64,000 nucleotides of DNA. Origin: Lactarius indigo (taxonomy: Eukaryota > Basidiomycota > Agaricomycetes > Russulales > Russulaceae). Shown piece after piece: positions 31,261-41,672 of this stretch. Where the stretch lies: the NCBI GenBank assembly GCA_025766275.1, contig JAFKAC010000078.1, forward strand, positions 186,001-250,000, given 5' to 3'. Position 1 is the stretch's first letter, and every line of letters begins with the position of its first letter. The notes under the pieces are model-generated. The model was not told where the DNA came from, searched no databases, and saw nothing but the letters and a program-made list of their open reading frames with translations. Both the position numbers and the translations under genes were made by a program.

Positions 31261-32964
31261 AAAATCCTCGTCGGTGAAGAGGGTGTCGAGGATAGCCTCC
31301 TTCTCGTCGTTTTTCATGGCGCGGACTTGGGCGACGAAACTGTCGCCATTCTTTTTCTGTGGGGTCGGCGCGGCTGGGCTAGGGGCAGATGCTGCTGGTG
31401 TCTGTGTGGGTTCGACCTCGGCGATGCGCGCGGACGTCGTATTTCCGCGACGGTTGTCGTTCTGGCGGATCGTTGTTGCCCCACTGCCAGCCTGGCCAGT
31501 TGATCGTTTTGGGCAGTCACGCGATAGGTGGCCTTTGCCGAAGCAGCGGAAACAGCGGCCTTCTGAGTGGCAGCGTTGCATTTCTTCATTGGTCATCGCG
31601 ATGCGAGCGCGATCGACATCCATCACATCGGGATCGCGGATCAGGGTTGTAGCCGGCTGACTGGGTTGGTTATTGGTTCATCGTCCTCCTCCTTAATTGC
31701 TGTTTGAATTGAACAGCTGAGACCACTCTTGTTTAGTTTTTCCGCCGATCTTTTTGCCTCCGTCGTTGAGGCCTACACGAGCGCGAAGCATTGCGTATTT
31801 GCGTTGCTCTTTTTGTGCCGATTCGACCCACTGAGTGAATGTTTCAGGGACGTTATCGCGTTTCAAGATGGCCGATAAGAGGCCACGCGGCAATCCTCCT
31901 GAATAGAGGTCGACTGTGGCTGCGGCGTCAAGGGCATATCCTGCCTTTGCAGCGAGGTTCTGGAATGTGGCTGTATACGTGTCAAGGTCGGCTCCTTTCA
32001 TTTGGAGCGCCTTTAAGAGTTGGTAAGCATCCTGCTTTTCTGTGATGTTGGTGTATGCTGATTTAAAGCTGGTGACAAAGTCATTCCACAATGACTTGTC
32101 GGTTTTTGGGGTAGCAGCTGTCGTCGTCGTGCCACTGACTTTCGTTCGAAGTCCCTCGAGTTGGGTGTCAACCCAATCGTCGACATTGGACCCACGGATG
32201 AAGGATAGTGCAAGGAACACGCGCTGATAGGGTGATCGGATGACTGATGAGTCTTCATTCATGCTGCGATATAGGTCGAATTCTCGCAAGAACTTCTTCG
32301 ACTTATTGCGGGAGCCATCAAATATGGCCGGGGCGTTGCCGCTGAGCTTCCCTCCTGAAGAGGCGTTGGCTGCGGATCCTGAGGACATGGCGGGTGCAGA
32401 TGAAGTGATAACGGGTGGTGCGGTGACGGTAAGAAGAGGTGGGAAGACAGGTGAGACGGGTGTTGAGGCAGCTGCAATCTGGTGCCAAAAGTCCGGGGCG
32501 TCGATGGGTGTGTTGTCTAGTGTGGTGGTGAGTTCGTCTGGTACTGACGTCTCGGCAGGTACGTCTTCGTCGATAGGATGATCCTCCTCAGCAGGAGAGT
32601 CTACGCGAACTGGCGCAGTTGGCTCAGGAAGGGTTTCAGGATGGTCGAGATGATACCGCTCGGGGTTCTCATCGTCTTCTGGGTTCCACCAGCCAAGACC
32701 GACATCGTTATTGCGAGGGATGGTGAGGGATGACTTAGTGAAAAACTCGGTACCGCGTTTTTCGAGGACGTGCCACCGGTGGTTTATAAAGTCGAGGTTA
32801 TAGATGCGTCCGTTAAGGAGAGCTCGATAGCCTCTGCATCTGTCAACGTGCGATGAGTTCCAATAGGCACACCCAAGCACGTGTGTCGGTAAGTCGTCTT
32901 GCCAGCGGCGGAATACCTCGGTCCACTGGTCGTCGGGTAGGAGATCAAGTTCGATGCTAGCCAC
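31261..32964 (-). pseudogene. Gypsy-D Gag (capsid and zinc knuckle) with internal stops
   Basis: The frame begins at GTG (32964-32962) in the context GCCACCGTGG and has no in-frame ATG for about 190 codons. An N-terminal domain (LPDDQWTEVFRRWQDDLPTH, LDFINHRWHVLEKRG, GLGWWNPEDDENPE) is followed by an acidic/proline linker and a retrotransposon capsid (FLREFDLYRSMNEDS, FLALSFIRGSNVDDWV, YTATFQNLAAKAGYALD). Stops TAA (31693-31695) and TGA (31678-31680) precede RDPDVMDVD and the CX2CX4HX4C knuckle CFRCFGKGHLSRDC. Gag ends with GAT TTT TAG, where Copia-2 has inserted. Pol continues in the -1 frame after the insertion. Confidence 0.88.
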
Positions 32965-32984
32965 GGTGGCTAGTTCTGAGGTTG

Positions 32985-32997
32985 TAGCTTTGGCTTA
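32985..32997 (-). promoter_or_regulatory. Gypsy-D self-primer binding site
   Basis: AAGCCAAAGCTA (minus strand), one base inside the 5' LTR, is the exact complement of TAGCTTTGGCTT at 33206-33217 in that LTR. The LTR word lies about 28 bp downstream of TATATAAACC, where the RNA should start, as in Tf1-type self-priming. Confidence 0.8.
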
Positions 32998-33413
32998 TGT
33001 CACGCCACTGTCGGGGCGTGCGTCGAGTCGGTCTGTAACAGGTCCTGCCTAAGGCAAAGGATACTGAGTTGGTCCGCTGCTGAGCAGAACGGCACCTAAG
33101 TCTGTGGATGTTCCTTGATATAGCTCAAGGCAACAAGGCTTCAGAGAAGAGGGCTGTGATAGAGACGAGAGGAAGGCACTGAGGGGACTGGACAGTATAT
33201 TGACGAAGCCAAAGCTAAGGAAATACAAGGCGTGCTACAGGGTTTATATAGCTAATGTCCAAGAGTGCCAGCAAGGCGATATAGTGCCAGCAAAGCAAAT
33301 GCCAGCAAAGCAAATGCCAGCAAAGCAAATGCCAGCAAAGCGGATGCCAGCGATGCAAAGAAGCGAAGAAAGGATGGAAATGAAGAGAAGAGAGATATGG
33401 GGCGTTCATGGCA
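32998..33413 (-). mobile_element. 5' LTR of Gypsy-D (416 bp)
   Basis: TGTCACGCCACTGTCGGGGC...GTTCATGGCA. It holds four ATGCCAGCAAAGC(AA/GG)-type units near 33299-33350. TATA (minus strand) at about 33244-33252. Confidence 0.88.
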
Positions 33414-33418
33414 AGCTG

Positions 33419-34472
33419 GCATATCTTGAACAAGTGAAGGACTGTGGAATGAAGTCACATGTAGCTTTATGCAACACTTTAGAAACACCATGGAACAGGA
33501 ACAAGCTCAATACAAGCTTAAAAAAGGACTCAAAATGATTGAGGGAAATCTATATGAGTATTGCACCCAATTCAAGCAACTAGTATGCTGAGCTCAATAT
33601 CAACTTGATGACCCCCAGACCCTCAACCTATTCATGGGGGGACTACCAAAAGACCTCTACAAGAAGGTTTTGTTGATAAGTGACCCTTGTGCACTTAGTG
33701 GCTCGTACAGACTGGACTAGCAGCATGGACTGCTTTAGATTAGATTAACTGGACTTGTAGATTACATGAATTTGATCTGTACAATCTAGCGCTTACTATT
33801 GCGTCATGTATGACATCATGTACAATGACATCATGTAGAACACTCTGGACACTTCATTGTACTCTGTCCTTTGTTCTCCTTTAGTTCTTATCTTTATTAT
33901 GATGTCACTATGATATCATCCTTGTCTAGACTTTCTTTGTTCTGGTTGCCTTGTTCTCCTTTGGTACACTCCTTTTATCCTATATGTAGAACAACACTCC
34001 TTGTATTCTGTGACTCTATGTTACTGCCCTTATACTAGTGTCACGGCTCTGTATAGTATAAGTAGAGTACTCTATACGCCCTGGTCCACATCAGTTCTCA
34101 CTCTGCTGTGTGCCAGGTAAAGTCCCTCTCCTGTAATACTATTATCAGTTCTCACTCTGCTGTGTGGCAGAACACCCCTTTGCTTCCACTTGCAAGATCT
34201 CCCTCTGCTGGTTTCCAGCTGCTCAGTTTATCTCACCACAGTCTTCAGTCCACTGTGAGTATGCTGTTCATCTGTGCTGTTCATCAGGTTTACACTCTTG
34301 ACAATCCTCAAAACTACCAAGAATGGAAAGAGGCAGCAACTGCATAACAGCAACAATACATGCACCTCAAAGCACCGCTGCAACAGCATGCCAGTGATTG
34401 GCTTAATGGAGTAGCAGAAGAATCAGATGATGTAAAAGACATTATCCTTCAACAATTATGGAAAAAGGAGGG
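33419..34472 (+). pseudogene. Gypsy-A1 gag 3' pieces around LTR-E
   Basis: Pieces 33419-33670 and 34292-34472 align with Gypsy-A2 gag from about 44090. Readable words include YEYCTQFKQLVC, FMGGLPKDLYKK and, across LTR-E, VYTLDNPQNYQEWKEAATA, then DDVKDIILQQLWKKEG. The last matches the Gypsy-A2 end of Gag (DEVKDLILQDLWGKEG). The sequence stops at the GAGGG of the shift site. Confidence 0.8.
33671..34286 (+). mobile_element. solo LTR-E
   Basis: TGTTGATAAGTGACCC...GCTGTTCATCA, 616 bp, with a perfect GGTTT duplication (33666-33670 and 34287-34291). It belongs to the Copia-H family (5' LTR at 53133). A TATA-like GTATAAGTAGAG lies at about 34056. Confidence 0.92.
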
Positions 34473-35892
34473 TGTCACGAACCTATAATTTGGTCATGAC
34501 TCAAGGGTGCTTAGGACTGGTCCGCATTGGCCTGGTCTTATGTAATCACCTTCCTAAAGGGGAATTCTGAATCGGAGTTTGAATTCTGTTCTCAAACAAT
34601 CACGTGATCTGTCATGTGATTAGTCATGTCTCCTAAACCATGTGTTGTGTACATGTGTACTAATCAACGGTTGATTGTTGATCAATCAACGAAGATAATC
34701 AACCAAGTCACCATCCCTTGGGGATTCCCGCATTGACTGCGGAATCACGCCATTCACATGCAAGATTGCGCCATTGACTGCAGCGCAGTTGTTCTATGTT
34801 TAAACGCCTTCTGATTGGACTCTATTGTTAGGTGTCTCTAGAATGTTCCTTTGCGCAGTACTGTGCAGCACCTGTGAATGGGCTGTAAGCCTGCCCTAAA
34901 GCTACGCACAGACCACCCCCTGTAGTATATAAGCTGGTGCAATTCTACGGACAGTCCCTCAGACTGTCCACTTGTGACATCCTCCCTCTTGTGTCATGCC
35001 TCTGCGGGGGTGTGGGCTTCTGTAATGGCTTCCTGTCACATGGCAGTCAACAGCCAAGTTAGATTGGCACTGAATGTAATGACTCCCAAGGTCCCTGGTA
35101 ACAGCTCCTGTGCTAAGGTAGCTGAGTCGGCGGCAATCCCCTGGTACTGAGGTGGGAAAGTCCTTCTGTAACAGCCCCTTGTATTAAGGTGACTGAGTTT
35201 GTAGCAATGGACGAGCACAAAGGCCTAAGTCCAAAGGTCACGTGTCACTGGGCTGACCAGTAAGACAAGACGAGGGTAAGAGCGAAGTCAAGGGGAAGCC
35301 TGCACAGAGGCTGAGAGGGGAATGACCCAAAGGGGATAAGGGTCAAGGGTCTGAGGTTCTGGGTCAAGGACTTGAGTGCTGAAAGGACTGAGGCGCTCAA
35401 GGAGTCAATTGGAGATACAACGCAGATAGTTGATTAAGCCAAAGCTAAGGAGCTAAGGTGCACTACAGGGTTCCTTATATAGTACAGGATTGTGCCTGAG
35501 TGCATAGTGCTACTGGTTGCTATAGATAGAATGATGTGCTGGCAAAATGGTATCAACATCATGCAAGATGGTGTTATGCTAGCAAGGCAGAAGAAGGGTA
35601 GACAAGAATAGCACAGAAGGTGCTGGAATAATCAGATAAAAGGGAAGCATAGGTTTAAGAAAGGTAACTGCCAAGAAAGGGAATGGATCAGATAAGGGCA
35701 GAAAGGGAAAGGTGACTGGGGAGTTCATGACATCTTGCCTCTCAGCTCCTTTGAGTGCCCCGCTCATTGCGCGCCACTACTCCTCTCTGAGCCAAGAGCG
35801 TATCTTGGGTTCTTCTGTTGTGGAGCATCTCTTCTCCACACCCTCTCAGCCCCCAGTCTCTGCCTACGTTGTGACTTCCCTGTTGAGTGACA
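34473..35892 (+). mobile_element. probable LTR-F, interrupted by LTR-G
   Basis: Starts TGTCACGAACC directly at the point where Gypsy-A1 gag stops (GAGGG). It contains GTATATAAGC (34926) and may end GAGTGACA at 35892, giving matching TGTCAC/GTGACA ends. The 3' border and any duplication are not certain. LTR-G (34992-35732) lies within it. Confidence 0.45.
34992..35732 (-). mobile_element. solo LTR-G
   Basis: TGTCATGCCTCTGCGG...AGTTCATGACA, 741 bp, perfect TCTTG duplication (34987-34991 and 35733-35737). It resembles LTR-D in its ends and in the minus-strand words TATATAAGGAACCCTGTAG and AGCTTTGGCTTAATC, so it is probably a related self-priming chromovirus. Confidence 0.88.
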
Positions 35893-36559
35893 GTGAGTCA
35901 TCACAGGTGCCTTTGTGGATTATATTCTGCTAAGTTGGGCTGCCTTATTATTTAAGCTGAAGTTGAGCTAATGTTGCGATGGGTTACATAGGATGTGTGA
36001 TGGGGTTAGGGTGTGGGATGTTTCAGATAGAGTGAGTTGGGACAAGGATAGTGTTGAAGGAGAGTGCACTCATGTGCGTGACACCTTGGCATTGGGAGTT
36101 GGCCACATCTCACGTGTGGAAGGAAGTACACCCTGGAGGTGTGATGGTAGTAGAGTCGAGATGTATGGACTCATATGCAACACATTTGATCATTATTTGA
36201 TTACCTTAGGACTTAGATACAATCAAGTTGTGATTGGGGACAACCCCTGTATGTAGTTGATTGCGGTATTACTGTATGGTTGTAGTTTTGTTTGTCTGAT
36301 ATGCCTGAGCATGTATTGATGTGAATCCATGGTGTTTACACAGTATTTATTTGCGCGTTGTATGCACTGGCACTCCAGAAACTTACGGTTCTTGTGGTGT
36401 GCCAGGCAAGTAACTCTTACACTTGTTCAATAAGAGAATCTTATGCTTCTTCTGGTGTGCAAGACATAATTCCACTCGCTGCGTTTTATTAGATAGAACA
36501 GATTGGATGGTAAAACTGAGATCGGAGGGGATGGGGAAAAACATGGGTAATATAGTGGG
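35893..36559. other. intergenic, no gene seen
   Basis: May include internal remains of the LTR-F element. An 87-codon frame at 35993-36256 has no recognised feature and is not supported as a gene. Confidence 0.4.
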
Positions 36560-36860
36560 ATTGAGTGTGGAAAGGAGGGAATGGAAGGACGAGAGATAAT
36601 AAAATTGAGAATGAAATTGATTGTAATATAGAACGACAAGGGAGAAGGAGGACAGAGGGAAATGTTATACATGGAGAGGAGAGTGAAAAGGAGATGAAAA
36701 GGAGAGTGAAAGGGAGGGGGAAGGGAGAAAGAGATGAAAGGGGGAAGAAAAAGGGAGAAGGAGAAGGGAGAAAAGGGAGAAAAAGGAAAGGAGTCGTGGG
36801 GGTTGGAAGAAAGAGGAAAATGGAGGAAGGGGGAAAGAAGATAGTTAAAGGGGAGGTCTA
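36560..36860. repeat. purine-rich low-complexity tract
   Basis: About 300 bp of almost pure A/G on the plus strand (GGAGAAGGGAGAAAAGGGAG-like), tailing off the 3' side of the minus-strand unit at 36845-38436. Likely simple-sequence expansion; it could form triplex or other unusual DNA. Confidence 0.7.
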
Positions 36861-38436
36861 AGAGAAAGACCGATGACGGATTGACACAAAAAGCGAGCGT
36901 TATGGTCGCCTACAAGATGAGAAACGGCGTCGAAAGAAGAAAAGGGAGAGGGAGAGGAGAGTCTCCTGGAGAGCTCGATAGAATGTGCACGGATGTGAGA
37001 GTTGTCGAAGAGGCCCCACTGAGTGCCAAAGCCACCTTTACTCTTATAGCTATCATGAGAGCCCCAAACGAGGCCGAGACGAATGAGGTTGATGTAAGAG
37101 ATGCCCTTGACGGCTAGAAAGAAAGAAGGTGAGAAGGGATTTTGGGAAAGGAAGGAAGGAAATGACTGTGTTTTGCGGTCCAAGGGGCGCCGAGAGTCTT
37201 AGTTTGGGCGAGTCTTTGGCCGAGGGGGGAGGAGGGTTCATGAATGGCAATGATGAAAGTGGTGAGCATGGAGACGTAGATAAGGCGATTTGAGACGCCC
37301 TTCTTGCCTTTACGATCTTGCCAAGGGAGAGTGGAATAAGCTTTGTAAACAGCATAAGTGTCGAAGGCGTTGGCGAAGGGAAGGGAAGGGATAGGATTTG
37401 GGGGGAAGACGAAAGGAAGGAAGTGGGATACGATGATGGCTGTGATGAGGGCGAGACGATGAATGGGTTTATTGGGGTCATAGTTGTGGATGACCCAGTT
37501 GTAAGTATCGTCGACGTAAGGTTCGCCTTTACGGGAAGGGGCGACGAAGTCGACAGGGAGGGAGGATTTGTTAAGGATGGTGTGAAGGAGGGGAATTGTG
37601 ATGGGGTGAAGAGACCATTGTGCGGCGGTGTCAGTGAAAAGAGCAGAGTGGAGAGCTTCGTGTGCGGCTTGATGAGAAGGATTGGGAAGCTGATGGGAAG
37701 GGCCTTGAAGGGGGACGATTTGGCGAGCGGCATCAGCGAGGCCAAGACTTGCCCAGGAGTCGAATACAGGGACGTGAGGGGAAGCACCTGAAGAAGAAGA
37801 CCTAGGATGATGAGAGGGAACGAAGCGGATAAGAAGATGAGAGAGGGAGTTAAGGAAAGAGTGACGAAGCAAGAGATGGAGGTCGTCATCAGGAGAGAGA
37901 GGGGGGAGGGAAAGGATGATGGAATGAGCATGTTTGAGGAGGGGAAGGAAAGAGCCTGAGGAGAGGACGGGAGCATGAGGAAGAGAGGGGTTTGTTGGGT
38001 CGGACATTGCGATGAGGGAGTTGACGAAAGCTGTGGGGGTCATTGCATGCTGATGGAAGTTAGGGAGACCATGAGAGATGAGAAGTGGGTCTGCGACGAC
38101 GGCCTGGAGAAGAGAAACGAAAGTGGCCTGTTGATCTACCTGACCATAGGCGAGGGGCTGTTTGAGGGAGAGCCAAGATTTGAGGAAAGACTCTCTCTCT
38201 TTTCCCTGAGCGATGGCGATATCGATTGCGTTCTGATCTGGAGCTGCAGAAATGATGGCGTGAATGTCTCTCCTGATGCCGTCTGCAACGAGTTTTTTGA
38301 CGTTGTCAAAGAGGGCTTGGAAAGCGATGACGGAGATGTGCATTGCCCTGTTCTGTACTGAGGAGTAGGAGGGATTGTATGAGACGGAAGGGTTGATGAT
38401 GAGGGTGTGGTTGAGACGGAGTTTTGCATGATAAGC
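36845..38436 (-). pseudogene. unrecognised protein, 3' part, one frameshift
   Basis: An exon starts at 38436 after a CACAG acceptor and reads AYHAKLRLNHTLIINPSVSY, FQALFDNVKKLVADGIRRDI, then a 400-codon frame (DRKGKKGVSNRLIYVSMLTT near its end) stopping at 37114. The protein-like reading continues one frame over (VKGISYINLIRLGLVWGSHD, GTQWGLFDNSHIRAHSIE, LCQSVIGLSLRPPL) to 36845, so there is a frameshift near 37112. No known domain; the N-terminal half is helical-looking. It is collinear with the pseudogene at 38531-41183 and may be the 3' part of the same ancestral gene. Confidence 0.5.
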
Positions 38437-38511
38437 CTGTGAAAGGGTGAGGAAGGAACAAAGAGGATGAATGGAAAGAGAAAATGGGATAGACAGGTGG
38501 GGTATTCCTCG

Positions 38512-38540
38512 CCGCGTTTGACCACCGTGGTCAAACGCGG
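38512..38540. repeat. 29-bp perfect palindrome, same family as the 43-bp array
   Basis: CCGCGTTTGACCAC, one centre base, then its complement GTGGTCAAACGCGG. The arms are 14 bp and perfect, with all CpG intact. It lies between the two halves of the decayed unit and supplies the TGA that ends the upstream half. Confidence 0.85.
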
Positions 38541-41183
38541 GCGTAGTATGTGACTTCTTGCACCTTCCTTGATGCTATCGCAGGGTGCCCGTCCTTCATC
38601 GGCCATCTACGCTCATTCACATGCAACCCACGCTTTGCCGCTTCCAATAGGTTCCGTTCCTTGAACACTGGCATCAGCATCGGGAAGCCATCCTTGATCA
38701 ACCCTTGGCTCAAGCCAAGGGGTCTCATCAGTGACGTCGCCAAACACGCCGCATTCCCTGTGTGGCAGTAGCACACCGTCCGCTCCAGTGCTGCCAACAA
38801 CTCCAACTTCAGCTGGCTCGGTTCTTCGTCTTCCCCCTCTTTCGCAAGCTCCTGCTCGTAGATCATCTCGATCAACGTCGTGATCGGGGACGATACCCAC
38901 TTGAATAGTGATGGGAATACCTGCTGTGTATCCAATGTTCAGCTTGTTTCTCGAATCACCATCTCTGCTCTCAAGTCTCTCACCTCTGGCTTCAGGATCA
39001 CCAGGTAGTCTTTGATCGTGCCCCTCACCTCCTTTCTCTCCCATAGCTTCACCAGTGGCAAGATCACATCCGTGAACAGACTCCTGTTCACCAGTCAGCG
39101 TCCTTCTTCTCCTCTCCTATCCACACCCTTCCCTTACCTTCCAGTTCTCACTTTCAGCGCCCTCACATTCACCGCGTACACAATTTCTCCTCGGCAGCTC
39201 ACAGGACAGTCATAGCAGCTGATCTTGTTGTGGAACCGCTTCCATGGTAGCGCCACGCTGCACTGCTCTTGCTTGTCTCTTGCCGTCGCTCTGTCCTTCA
39301 CCGTCGTCGCGAATTCTCCTGCTAACGCCGCAGTCACCGTCCCCTTCTCCGTGTCCATGTCTCCTGCTTGGCTTGCAGCTCGGTGCGAGATGTAGTTGTA
39401 GAATTGTGACGAGATCGGCTTGATCACCTGCGTCCGTCCAATTCTTCTCATCCCCTCCTCGCTGCTCCTGCTGCTCTCCACGCTGCTCCTGCTGCTCCTG
39501 CTGCTGCTGCTCCTCTCCGACTCTCCTCCGTTAGGATCCACATGCACCTTCTTGCTGATCTCCCTGATCCCTTTGTAGAAACACGGCGGTATCCCCTCCG
39601 CCTGCACGTTTCCCACCGTTCACAGGAACCCCAATGGGTACACATCCACCCTCCCCATCGGCTCCCGAAGCTCATCAAACTCCTCCATCCTCTCCTCTTC
39701 ACTTAGCGGGTACTCACGCGAAGGGTGGAACAGATTCTGCACGTTTTCAAGGTCCATCAGCACACCGCATGCCGGGTCTGATTCCAGTCGCTTCGCTCGT
39801 CGCCGTGGTATCTTTCTCCCGTTCGAGTCGTATATCCCGATCTCCTCCCCGTCTGAGTTCATCACAGCCAGCCTCTCCACGTTCACTTTCTTTCGACTCT
39901 TCTTGTCGTCCCCGTCGTATAGCGTCCCGAACGCCCGCTTCAGCGCTTTCCCATCGAACTCCTCCCACATCCATGCTTCCATGCACCTGTACACACCATG
40001 TCAGCTCCTCTCCTTCCATCAATTCTCACTCACTCTATCAGCGTCGCCAGTGCCACCGTCGTGAATGCAACCTTCGAGTAGTCTCACTCCTTCTCCCAGT
40101 TCGACCCCTCCACCTTCTTGTTTCCCACTTCCCCAATTTCCACGTTTTGCCTGTATCGAGACGTCACCACAATCGGCGAGTGCTTCTCCAAGAACCCATC
40201 CTTCTTCCACGACGATGGCGCATTCTCCACCCATTCTTCGTACCCTTCCAACATCAGCTCGTCCAGCTGCAGCGCATTCCTCTGGTTTAGCTTGATCGTT
40301 CCATGCTCTCTGTCAAGTCCATCCCATCCGTCAGCTTCTCAATCTCCTACCTCTCCCTTTCTGCTTACAGTACGTTCGTCACCTCCTCCCATTTCACACT
40401 CCCGCTCTCCAGGTTCAGCTCGTATACACTCCTCCCCTCAGGCGTCGTGAACAACAGCTCTCCGATCTTCCCCATGAAGTACGCAAACATCATCACCACC
40501 TGTCGGTAGTGACGCCACGATAGTTGCGGCCTTCCTGTCTTGTACCCCGCTGAGCACGGCTCCACTTCGCACCGGATGAACTCGTTCGGCGCCATCCCCA
40601 CGAATACATCTTCGTTCCGTGCTCGTCCGATGAACAGCATCCTCCCGCACGTGTCAAATCCTACCATCCCTCGCTTCCCTTGGAACTCTCGCAGCGGTTG
40701 CTGCAGGTCTAGCTCAAGCATGAAGTGCTTCGCCGTCCTTCCCATAGGCAGTACCACACCCAGCCCCACAACGCTCCCCACTGTCAGCTCATAGTCCAGC
40801 ATCGTTCTCTCCGTCGTCATGATCACCTGTCCCTTCCCCACAGGCAACTTCATATCAGCATCAATCTCAATTTGGTTTCGCACCGTCAACATCCTCAGTC
40901 CTTTCCTCTTCCTCTCCTTCTCCTCCATCATGTACTGCCTTCGCATCTCCGATAGCTTCACTTTGTGTGCTCGCTTCGAGTTGAACCCGTCTTCCTCTCC
41001 CCAGTCTTCAAGCCTGTTTGCCAAGATTTCCGTTAGCACTTCTCCCTGCCCCATCTTCTCCCACCCCTCCACTTCCATGTCTTCTGCCACCTCGCTGATG
41101 TCCACAGGTCCTCCTTCCTTTCCTCCCACCTCAATCCCTTCTTCTGCCCACGATCTGTCAAATCTCAGCTTCCTTCTCCCCAC
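38531..41183 (-). pseudogene. unrecognised four-exon gene, about 830 codons, three internal TGA
   Basis: Exons 41183-40369, 40309-40034, 39986-39138 and 39083-38531 join in phase through introns of 59, 47 and 54 bp. The protein is charged (FDRSWAEEGIEVGGKEGG; MRRQYMMEEKERKRKG), then has a core with ELTVGSVVGLGVVLPMG, CGRMLFIGRARNEDVFVG and FAYFMGKIGELLFTTPEG, a central CMEAWMWEEFDG and late LFTDVILPLVKLWE. Three in-frame stops, all TGA (40084-40086, 39620-39622, 38939-38941), fit TGG-to-TGA or CGA-to-TGA changes in an otherwise open and well-spliced gene. The frame ends inside the palindrome at 38512-38540, after which an acceptor leads to the 36845-38436 exon. No family is recognised. Confidence 0.65.
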
Positions 41184-41672
41184 CTTCCTCGCTTATATAG
41201 ATAGATCACCCACATCTCACTTCTTGTCTCTTCTCTCAATATATCTCTTGCTGTGTTCACCATTCTTATCGCTTTCTGTGCTTTGTGCCAATCAAGGGGA
41301 GTGACGGTCAAACAGATCCTAATCTCTCACGCCTTTCCCTTTCCCTCCAAATCTTTATCCAGCCTCTCTCATGTGATCTTATCCGATCTCTCCAGTCACA
41401 TGCTTCTTCCTCATCCTTCATACCACTCCATGTGACTTCGTCTCATTTCCCACCCACATATCACCCAAAAACTCTCCTTTTTCACCCACAACCAAAACTC
41501 CAATTTAAACACACACATTTCCCAACCTTCAACCACTTACCAACGCAGGCCGCACTGTCATTCCATGACCCAACATGGTGGGGGAGGCCGAAAGTCCCTA
41601 AAAAATTTGCTTTTTGGCTGTCTAACACTGAGTTGGCTTAATTCCGCATACCCTTGGGACCAAAAAAGGTAA
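41184..41672. other. intergenic, upstream of the minus-strand pseudogene
   Basis: Pyrimidine-rich on the plus strand. Probably the old promoter region of the gene at 41183. Frames here are shadows. Confidence 0.5.

Larger units (their letters stand above)
20307..33413 (-). mobile_element. Gypsy-D: chromovirus, complete in outline, split by Copia-2
   Basis: LTRs at 20307-20692 (3') and 32998-33413 (5'), with target duplication AGCTG (20302-20306 and 33414-33418) inside Gypsy-A1 gag. Internal order on the minus strand: self-primer site, gag, knuckle, protease, RT, RNase H, integrase, chromodomain, purine tract AGCGGGGGTAA. Copia-2 (24412-31259) sits exactly at the gag-pol shift site. In-frame stops in gag and before and after the protease show the copy is dead. 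Without Copia-2 it is about 6.25 kb. Confidence 0.92.
10161..34472 (+). mobile_element. Gypsy-A1: decayed chromovirus 5' half, exploded by nested insertions
   Basis: A 5' LTR (10161-10666) is followed by internal sequence collinear with Gypsy-A2 (42929-45000), but cut into pieces at 10667-11031, 12193-12413, 12929-13101, 19952-20306, 33419-33670 and 34292-34472. Each gap is a younger insertion flanked by a short duplication: solo LTR-A (ACTAG), Copia-1 (GGGGG), Gypsy-D (AGCTG), LTR-E (GGTTT). The last piece stops at AAGGAGGG, the same place as the gag-pol shift site of Gypsy-A2, where LTR-F begins. No pol or 3' LTR of this copy was found. Nearly all CpG present in the younger LTR-A copy has become TG or CA here, so it is the oldest layer. 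Confidence 0.85.

Noticed and set aside
35993..36256. 87-codon plus-strand frame
   Set aside because: No domain, no splice or start support, lying in likely element debris.
36565..36861. 98-codon lysine/arginine/glutamate-rich frame
   Set aside because: Produced by the purine-rich simple sequence. Any frame there is open.
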